NCBI GenBank assembly: GCA_002307145.1
Contig: DBTR01000051.1
Coordinates: 1-56,148 of the forward strand
Direction of reading: 5' to 3'
Length of the DNA: 56,148 nt
Source of the DNA: Rhodospirillum sp. UBA1311
Lineage (GTDB): Bacteria; Pseudomonadota; Alphaproteobacteria; Rhodospirillales; Rhodospirillaceae
Shown here in pieces: positions 50,587-56,148 of this stretch. Under the pieces are notes generated by a model, which was not told the DNA's origin, did not search any database, and saw nothing but the letters and a program-made list of their open reading frames with translations. Position 1 is the stretch's first letter. Every line of letters begins with the position of its first letter. Made by a program: the position numbers and the translations under genes.

Positions 50587-50852
50587 GCAACGGCGTCTTC
50601 GGTTTTTTCATGATGGGCGTCATCTTCGTGCTGCTCTCGGTGCCGTTCGCGCTCGGCGTCAACATCCTCGCGGAAAAGCTCGGGGAGAACCGCTGGACGT
50701 GGACGATCCTGATGTTGATCCCCGGGCTCAACATCATTTTCAGCTTCTACGTGACGTTCCACGTCGTATTTCACGTCATCGACAGCCTTAAGGCGGTGCG
50801 TGCCGCCGTCGGACCGCTACCCGGGGCCGTCTCGCCGTCCGAACCTGCCTGA
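50583..50852 (+). CDS. Small membrane protein, second of a related pair
   Basis: 89 residues with two spans (GFFMMGVIFVLLSVPFALGV; WTILMLIPGLNIIFSFYVTFHVVF) and a polar tail. The ENRWTWTILMLIPGLN part mirrors NANRLLWVVLALVPYVN of the upstream protein. A 4-nt overlap suggests equal synthesis and perhaps a hetero-oligomer. Confidence 0.65.
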   Translation: MSNGVFGFFMMGVIFVLLSVPFALGVNILAEKLGENRWTWTILMLIPGLNIIFSFYVTFHVVFHVIDSLKAVRAAVGPLPGAVSPSEPA

Positions 50853-50855
50853 CTC

Positions 50856-51023
50856 TCAGCTCTCCGGGGTGTCGGCCTCGGGTCGAACGCCCCGGAGACG
50901 GTTCGGGCAGGCGTCGAAATGCCCGTTGCTGCACTTGGCGGTGTTGCAGTAGCCGCAGCGCTCCATCTCGGCGGGCAGATCGCCGACGATGTGCTTGCGC
51001 AGGAAGTTCTTGAACCAGCCCAT
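50856..51023 (-). CDS. Small Cys-rich protein
   Basis: 55 residues from the ATG at 51023. Four Cys in CGYCNTAKCSNGHFDAC could hold a zinc ion. An amphipathic N-terminus (MGWFKNFLRKHIVGDL) may touch membranes. Convergent with the membrane pair, 3 bp apart. Not recognised. Confidence 0.55.
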   Translation of the reverse strand: MGWFKNFLRKHIVGDLPAEMERCGYCNTAKCSNGHFDACPNRLRGVRPEADTPES

Positions 51024-51063
51024 TTGCGCCTCGCCCGATGTGGGTTGTTTGTAATCATACCAA

Positions 51064-51122
51064 CTAACAGAAAAGCCTTCCAGGAAAACGGCATTGCCGT
51101 TTTTGGAAGGCTTTTCTGTTAG
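51064..51122. terminator. Long two-way hairpin terminator
   Basis: An 18-bp perfect outer stem (51064-51081 with 51105-51122) encloses AAAACGGC-ATT-GCCGTTTT (85-92 with 96-103). The inner hairpin with T or A runs can terminate in both directions. It follows the stop of the leftward lipase gene. Confidence 0.8.
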
Positions 51123-51144
51123 CGTTGCGGCATTGGCCGCCAGC

Positions 51145-52104
51145 CTATCGGGATGGGGCGCGATGGGCGAGGAAGGGCTTGAGCGCACCGCTCGCCAGGG
51201 CTTCCCGCGCCGACGCGTCGCCGAGGCGGAGCAGCATGTCGCGGGCGGCGGGGCTTGCGATGTCGATGCCGAGGGTATTCCAGGCGTCGGGCGGGTTGGG
51301 GTGGTCGATGCGCAGGTAGCGCGGCCCGAGGCTCTCCGCCATCATCGTTGCGGTCAGCTGTTGCTGCGCCGCCATCATCGTGTAGAGCAGGCGATTGTTC
51401 AGGCCCCAGCCGATGGTGCCGGTGTCGGTCGGGGTGTCGGCGGGCAGGGCGTAAGCGGCGGAAGTGGTGCCGACGCTCAACACCGAAATCGCCGCACGGG
51501 GTACGTGCGCGCGATGCTCCGCCTCGTGCAGCGCGATCACGTCGGGTGCATTGGCGAACACGCCGCTGTCGACGAACAGGTCCGCGCCGATGCGTGCGAG
51601 GGGGAAAAACAGCGGTGCGGCCGAGGTGGCGAGCGCGACATCGACGGCGCGCACGTCGGCGTCCGTGGTCCGGAACAGTTTCGCTCCTCCCTCGGTCGCC
51701 GCGATCGCCGGGATCACGACGGCGTGGCGGGCGTCGCGCAGCGTGGCGTCGCCGAGGAATTCGCGCACCAGCGTGCGCAGCGGTTCGGCGCGGTGGCGAG
51801 GTTTGGCGAGCCCCTTGCCGAGTTCGCGCAGGCGCTGCACCGAGCGTTTCGGCACCTCGCGGGCGGAGAAGATCTCCTTGCCCCGGGCGGCGAAGGTCTC
51901 GACCAGCCGTGCCATCGGCACTTCGTAGGCGAGGGCGAGCGCGAGGATGCCGCCGATCGAGGTGCCTGCGATCAAATCGAAGCGTCGCCCGAGCGGCTCG
52001 CCGGTTTCGGCTTCGAGCGCGGCGAGGACGCGCGCGGTGTAGAGGCCGAGGTAGCCGCCGCCGCTCAGGCAGAGAATCTGGAATTTCGGCGTCGCGTCGG
52101 CCAC
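51145..52104 (-). CDS. Patatin-like phospholipase
   Basis: 319 residues. The Ser-Asp dyad is Ser49 in GTSIGG and Asp179 in VDSGVFANAP; the oxyanion loop is SGGGYLG at 14-20. The FQILCLSGGGYLGLYTARVL opening resembles the patatins that act as CBASS effectors, but no cyclic-nucleotide synthase gene adjoins it. It should hydrolyse membrane lipids or other acyl esters in the cytoplasm. It is 4 bp after the LysE gene. Confidence 0.85.
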   Translation of the reverse strand: MADATPKFQILCLSGGGYLGLYTARVLAALEAETGEPLGRRFDLIAGTSIGGILALALAYEVPMARLVETFAARGKEIFSAREVPKRSVQRLRELGKGLAKPRHRAEPLRTLVREFLGDATLRDARHAVVIPAIAATEGGAKLFRTTDADVRAVDVALATSAAPLFFPLARIGADLFVDSGVFANAPDVIALHEAEHRAHVPRAAISVLSVGTTSAAYALPADTPTDTGTIGWGLNNRLLYTMMAAQQQLTATMMAESLGPRYLRIDHPNPPDAWNTLGIDIASPAARDMLLRLGDASAREALASGALKPFLAHRAPSR

Positions 52105-52108
52105 CGGC

Positions 52109-52741
52109 TCAACGCCCCAGCAGGGCGAGCTTGACGCCGAGGGCGACGAGCACGGTGCCGAGGCCGCGGTCGAGCCAGCGGCTTGCCCCCGCGTGCCGCC
52201 GGAGGCCGCCCGCGAGGCGGTCGCCCAGGAGGACCAGGGGCGGCTCGACGATCGCGGCAGTGACGATGATCAGGACGCCGTGCAGTGCGAGTTGCAGCCA
52301 CACCGGACCCGCACCGTCGACGACGAACTGGGGCAGGAAGGCGAGGAAGAAGATCGCGGTCTTCGGGTTGAGGAGGTCGGTGAGCATGCCCTGGCGGAAG
52401 ATCCTCCATGACGAAAGCCGCTTGACCTCCGGTCCGGCGGAGAGGCTCCCCGCGCCCTTGAGCGCTTGCCAGCCCATCCATACCAGATACGCCGCGCCCG
52501 CCCACTTCACCATCGCGAACGCGGTGGCGGAGGCGGCGAGGATTGCCGAAAGGCCGAGGGCGGCGAAGGCGACATGGCCGAGCGCGCCGGTCCAGACGCC
52601 CACCATCGCGGCGGTCCCGGCGCGGCGGCCGCCCTTGATCGTGTGCGCCATGATCAGCGCGAGGTCGGGCCCGGGTGCGACGTTGAGCGCCAGCGAGGCG
52701 AGGGCGAAGGTCGTCCAGTGGGTGAGGTCATAGCTCAGCAT
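52109..52741 (-). CDS. LysE/RhtB-family amino acid exporter
   Basis: 210 residues from the ATG at 52741. Six spans. The N-terminal NVAPGPDLALIMAHTIKGGRRAG motif is the family mark (P-GP-D/N and G-x3-G). It may export an amino acid or homoserine lactone; the substrate is not visible. Possibly co-transcribed with the patatin gene. Confidence 0.88.
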   Translation of the reverse strand: MLSYDLTHWTTFALASLALNVAPGPDLALIMAHTIKGGRRAGTAAMVGVWTGALGHVAFAALGLSAILAASATAFAMVKWAGAAYLVWMGWQALKGAGSLSAGPEVKRLSSWRIFRQGMLTDLLNPKTAIFFLAFLPQFVVDGAGPVWLQLALHGVLIIVTAAIVEPPLVLLGDRLAGGLRRHAGASRWLDRGLGTVLVALGVKLALLGR

Positions 52742-53062
52742 GGTTCCGGCATAGCATCTGGCGCTGCGTTTGTCTTGATGCAATCCGAGTGTGCATTGGC
52801 GAAGCTGATAAAGGGCGATAAGTATTTTGGATACAACCGGACAGCGAAGGGCAACGAGTCGGGATGATTTTTCTTACTGAGGCATCAATCCTATTGATGC
52901 CGATTGCCGCGCGCGGGGCGAAATCACCCGGGAAACCCCGCTCCACCCCTGCGGAACCGCGCAAAAATGCTCGTTTCTTCATCAACACTTGGCGGCCCCT
53001 CTGCGATCTGATTAAAATGTGCTCGCGTTTCGTGGGTCCAAATGAACAACAGGGAGTTTCAC
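52742..53062. promoter_or_regulatory. Intergenic region with a 21-bp palindrome before the TRAP operon
   Basis: GGCATCAAT-CCT-ATTGATGCC (52881-52901) is a perfect inverted repeat of 9-bp arms, the size of a dimeric repressor site of GntR or LacI type. It lies about 160 bp before dctP. The rest should hold the divergent promoters of lysE and dctP. No regulator gene is nearby. Confidence 0.55.
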
Positions 53063-54040
53063 ATGATGCCTTCACTGCGCAAAATGGCGTTGGCCGCCGT
53101 CGCGGCTTCGGTTCTCGGCGCCGTCTCGGCCCAGGCCGAAACCTGGAACATGCCGACCCCGTATGCGGAGGCCGATTTCCACACCATCAACGTTCGCCTG
53201 TTCGCCAAGGACGTCGAGGAAGCCACCGGCGGCGATCTCAAGATCGTCGTTCATTCCGCCGGTTCCTTGGTGAAGCACCCGGAAATCAAAAACGCGATCC
53301 GCAGCAACCAGGTGCCGATCGGTGAATTCTTCCTCTCCCTGCTGACCAACGAAAACCCGGTCTTCGGAGTCGACTCCCTGCCGTTCCTCGCCACCGACTA
53401 CGACCAGGCCGCCAAGCTCTGGCAGGCCTCGCGCCCGGTGGTCGAGAAGCTGCTCGAAAAGCAGCGGATCAAGGTGCTGTATTCGGTCGCGTGGCCGCCG
53501 CAGGGCTTCTACACCAAGTTCGACGCCACCGTGCCGGGCGACTTGAAGGGCCTGAAGCTGCGCGCCTACAACCCGATCCTGCAGAAGCTGGCGGTCGAGC
53601 TGGGCATGGTGCCGACCCAGGTCGAAGTGCCGGATATCCCGCAGGCGTTCGCCACCGGCCAGGTCGGCGCGATGATGACCTCGCCGTCCACCGGCTCGTC
53701 GTCGAAGGCGTGGGACTTCGTGAAGTACTATTATGACGTCCAGGCCTGGCTGCCGAAGAACGTGATCGCGGTCAACGTGAACGCATTCAACGCGCTGTCG
53801 CCGAAGAACCAGGCCGCGGTGCTGAAAGCCGCCGAAGCCGCCGAGAAGCGCGGCTGGGAGATGAGCAAGGCCGAAACCGCCGCCAAGACCAAGATCCTGG
53901 TCGACAACGGCATGGTCGTGCAGAAGCCCTCGCCGGAGTTGAAGGCCGCGTTCCAGGCCGCCGGCAAGGTGATCGTTGCGGACTGGGCGAAGCAGGGCGG
54001 CGCCGACGCCAAGGCGATCCTCGACGCATACAACAAATAA
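53063..54040 (+). CDS. dctP: TRAP transporter solute-binding protein
   Basis: 325 residues from the ATG at 53063, set by AGGGAG 9 nt upstream and the signal peptide (MALAAVAASVLGAVSAQA). The periplasmic DctP fold shows AWPPQGFYTKFDATVPGDLKGLKLR in parts and the Arg that binds the carboxylate of organic acids (LRAYNP). It delivers substrate to the QM permease encoded next. Confidence 0.92.
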   Translation: MMPSLRKMALAAVAASVLGAVSAQAETWNMPTPYAEADFHTINVRLFAKDVEEATGGDLKIVVHSAGSLVKHPEIKNAIRSNQVPIGEFFLSLLTNENPVFGVDSLPFLATDYDQAAKLWQASRPVVEKLLEKQRIKVLYSVAWPPQGFYTKFDATVPGDLKGLKLRAYNPILQKLAVELGMVPTQVEVPDIPQAFATGQVGAMMTSPSTGSSSKAWDFVKYYYDVQAWLPKNVIAVNVNAFNALSPKNQAAVLKAAEAAEKRGWEMSKAETAAKTKILVDNGMVVQKPSPELKAAFQAAGKVIVADWAKQGGADAKAILDAYNK

Positions 54041-54056
54041 GACGCCCATGGTTGAA

Positions 54057-54082
54057 GGGAGCCGGCGCCCGCGTCGGCTCCC
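54057..54082 (+). terminator. Hairpin between the binding-protein and permease genes
   Basis: GGGAGCCG (54057-54064) pairs with CGGCTCCC (54075-54082). Such a stem after the binding-protein gene often stabilises its mRNA or attenuates read-through, giving more DctP than permease. No strong T run follows. Confidence 0.55.
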
Positions 54083-54140
54083 ATTCGTTTGTCGAATGTG
54101 ATGGGCCCGCCGGCCGTGCCGGAGCCGGGCCGGAAAGGCG

Positions 54141-54686
54141 ATGATGCGGAAAGCTCTCGACTGTCTCTATACCGCCAGCGGCGTCGCCGCGGCGTTTTTC
54201 CTGGTGGCGATCTTCGTCATCGTGCTGGCGCAGGTGGGGGCCAACTCCATCGACTACGTGATCAGCATGTTCGCCGGACGCCCGCTGGGTCTGGTGGTGC
54301 CGTCCTACGCCGAAATCGCGGGCTTCTTCCTTGCGGCGGCGTCGTTCCTGGCGCTCCCCTATGCGATGCGTCATGGCTCGCACATCCGCGTCACCCTGGT
54401 GCTGATGACCCTGCCCGAGGCGGCGCGGCGCGTCGCGGCGGTACTGGTGTGCGCCGTCGGCGCGATGACCAGCGCCTACTTCGCCTACTACGCCTGGCAA
54501 CTGGTGATCGAGAGCCACGAGTTCGGCGATCTCTCGCCCGGCCTGGTGGCCGTGCCGCTGTGGATTCCGCAGATGCCGATCGCGATCGGCGCGAGCATCC
54601 TCGCGATTTGTCTGGTGGATAGCGCAATCCGGTTCATCCAGGACGGCTCGGACGCCGCCTGCGATCTCGGCGCGGGGAGTGAGTGA
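54141..54686 (+). CDS. dctQ: TRAP transporter small permease
   Basis: 181 residues, four spans. Start at 54141 or 54144 after GGAAAGG. The segments SYAEIAGFFLAAASFLALPYAMRHGSHIR in part fit DctQ. It joins DctM in the inner membrane. Confidence 0.9.
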   Translation: MMRKALDCLYTASGVAAAFFLVAIFVIVLAQVGANSIDYVISMFAGRPLGLVVPSYAEIAGFFLAAASFLALPYAMRHGSHIRVTLVLMTLPEAARRVAAVLVCAVGAMTSAYFAYYAWQLVIESHEFGDLSPGLVAVPLWIPQMPIAIGASILAICLVDSAIRFIQDGSDAACDLGAGSE

Positions 54687-54688
54687 TC

Positions 54689-55987
54689 ATGGACGGTTCG
54701 ATTCTTCCCAGCGTCGTGCTTCTGGGTTTCATGTTTTTGCTGCTGGCGTGCGGCGTGTGGGTGGCTTTGTCGCTCCTGGGCGTCGGCCTGCTCGGGATGG
54801 TGCTGTTCACCAACTCGCCCGCCGGTCCGCTGCTCGCCACCGCGATCTGGGGGTCTTCCAACCTCTGGTCTCTGGCGTCCCTGCCGATGTTCATCTGGAT
54901 GGGCGAGATCCTGTTTCGCTCCAGGCTCTCGGATGACATGTTCGAGGGCCTGGTGCCGTGGATGACCCGACTGCCGGGTCGCCTGCTCCACGTCAACATC
55001 ATCGGCTGCGGCATCTTCGCGGCGGTTTCCGGCTCGTCGGCGGCCACCGCCGCGACGATCGGCAAGATGTCGATCCCCGAACTCAAGCGGCGCGGCTATT
55101 CGGAGCGCGCGATCCTGGGCTCGCTCGCGGGATCGGCGACCCTCGGCCTGTTGATTCCGCCCTCGATCATCCTGATCGTCTACGGCATCGCCACCGACCA
55201 GTCGATCGCGCGGCTGTTCGTCGCGGGCGTGCTGCCGGGGATCATGCTGGTTGGGTTGTTCATGGGCTACGTGATCATCCGCGCGCTGATCAAGCCCGAG
55301 GAAATTCCGCCGCTCACCGAGACCTACACCTGGGGCGACCGGTTCAATAGCCTGAAGCGCCTCGGCCCGGTGGTCTGCCTGATCGGCGGCGTGATCGGCT
55401 CGATCTATTCGGGCATCGCCTCGCCGACCGACGCGGCGGCGGTGGGAGTGTTCCTCTCGTTGATCCTCGCGTGGCGCACCAACGACCTCACCCGCGCCAC
55501 CTTCGTCGACGGGCTGATGAGCGCGACCCGCACCTCGTGCATGATCGCCTTCATCCTCGCGGGCGCGGCGTTCCTCACCATGGCGATGGGCTTCACCGGG
55601 ATTCCGGCGGGTCTGGCGCGCTGGATCGCCTCCTACGACCTGTCGCCCTACGCGTTGCTCGCGGTGCTGACGGTGTTCTTCATCGTGATGGGCTGCTTCC
55701 TCGACGGGATCTCGGTGGTGGTGCTGACCACCGCAGTGATCCAGCCGATGATCACCGCCGCCGGGATCGACCCGATCTGGTTCGGCATCTTCATCGTCCT
55801 CGTCGTCGAGATGGCGCAGATCACGCCGCCGGTGGGCTTCAACCTCTTCGTCCTCCAGGGGCTGAGTTCGCGCGACATTCTCTTCATCGCGAAGGCGGCG
55901 GTGCCGTTCTTCCTGATTCTCATCCTCGCGGTTGCGATCATCACCGTCTTCCCGGGGATCGTCACCTATATGCCCAACCACATGTAG
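54689..55987 (+). CDS. dctM: TRAP transporter large permease
   Basis: 432 residues from the ATG at 54689, 2 nt after the dctQ stop; a GTG at 54683 is an alternative. About twelve spans. The conserved SGSSAATAATIGKMSIPELKRRGY in part and MGCFLDGISVVVLTTAVIQP are DctM hallmarks. Sodium-coupled uptake of an organic acid is likely. Confidence 0.94.
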   Translation: MDGSILPSVVLLGFMFLLLACGVWVALSLLGVGLLGMVLFTNSPAGPLLATAIWGSSNLWSLASLPMFIWMGEILFRSRLSDDMFEGLVPWMTRLPGRLLHVNIIGCGIFAAVSGSSAATAATIGKMSIPELKRRGYSERAILGSLAGSATLGLLIPPSIILIVYGIATDQSIARLFVAGVLPGIMLVGLFMGYVIIRALIKPEEIPPLTETYTWGDRFNSLKRLGPVVCLIGGVIGSIYSGIASPTDAAAVGVFLSLILAWRTNDLTRATFVDGLMSATRTSCMIAFILAGAAFLTMAMGFTGIPAGLARWIASYDLSPYALLAVLTVFFIVMGCFLDGISVVVLTTAVIQPMITAAGIDPIWFGIFIVLVVEMAQITPPVGFNLFVLQGLSSRDILFIAKAAVPFFLILILAVAIITVFPGIVTYMPNHM

Positions 55988-56102
55988 TCTTGCGTGGCGT
56001 TGACGCACGCACGACATCGGGCGTATCAAAACTGATCCGGTCCCGTCGCCTCCAGGGCGGCGGGAATCGCCTTTTTGTCTCCAATCCAAGGGGCCGATCG
56101 CC

Positions 56103-56148
56103 ATGCCTGCTTATCGTTCTCGGACTTCCACCCACGGCCGCAACATGG
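56103..56148 (+). CDS. ilvD: Dihydroxy-acid dehydratase, first 15 codons
   Basis: The ATG at 56103, preceded by AAGGGG, begins MPAYRSRTSTHGRNM, the near-universal start of IlvD, a branched-chain amino acid enzyme with a Fe-S cluster. The gene runs out of the window. The 115 bp upstream contain GGCG-N5-CGCC plus T5 (56059-56076), a weak possible terminator for the TRAP operon. Confidence 0.85.
   Translation, partial: MPAYRSRTSTHGRNM

Noticed and set aside
56059..56076. Attenuator or riboswitch before ilvD
   Set aside because: Only a 4-bp stem before five T; there is no leader peptide with branched-chain residues and no known aptamer pattern.

Overview
The window is high-GC alphaproteobacterial chromosome, probably of the Rhodospirillales. 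The host genes (cysE-iscR-fdx-mnmA, a periplasmic Msr operon, a TRAP transporter, ilvD) are GC-rich and strongly GC3-biased. A complete P2-like prophage interrupts it. It lies between two 14-bp direct repeats (9299-9312 and 49187-49200), which makes the element 39,888 bp. The left repeat is the 3' end of an intact elongator tRNA-Met gene.

Left chromosome (1-9298): the 5' part of tyrS with an in-frame TGA, anmK, an alpha/beta hydrolase, cysE, iscR, an adrenodoxin-type ferredoxin and mnmA. These are followed by an exported methionine-sulfoxide repair operon (msrB, a CcdA-thioredoxin electron carrier, msrA), then dtd and tRNA-Met.

Prophage, early and control part (9299-22700): a cro-like gene and a LexA-type repressor diverge around CCGCAT-type operators. 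The leftward early operon is tightly overlapped. It holds an HTH regulator, an Ogr/Delta-like late activator, a primase-helicase, a C5 cytosine methyltransferase, many small genes and, last, a large serine recombinase. The recombinase reading frame runs through the att core into the tRNA, so integration replaces its C-terminal tail. Rightward from the repressor lies a lysogeny-phase cargo set: a membrane protein, an exported protein and a DUF6615-like protein.

Prophage, structural part (22700-47110): a SRAP protein and a two-gene membrane pair are followed by P2-type late genes read leftward (O N M L X, holin, SAR lysozyme, Rz/Rz1, R S, V W J I H, adhesin, FI FII E/E' T U D), with P and Q read rightward. 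Cargo sits in the two classical P2 moron slots. Between S and V are a SIR2-family gene, a duplicated gpS fragment and an unknown gene. Next to FI is a membrane protein. A Mu-like com gene overlaps a second DNA methyltransferase near the right end.

The most unusual signal is a 28-bp dyad, CGGGTTGAY-N10-GTCAACCCG, present three times: before V, between the divergent O and P genes, and before com. A CTTGG box follows at exactly 36-40 nt in three of the four promoter directions. Together with the Ogr-like gene this looks like the phage's own late regulon, with V and P possibly made from leaderless mRNAs.

Right chromosome (49201-56148): the original terminator of tRNA-Met, now about 39.9 kb from its gene, an ORF6C-like gene, small membrane proteins, a patatin-like lipase, a LysE exporter, a TRAP dicarboxylate-type transporter and the start of ilvD.
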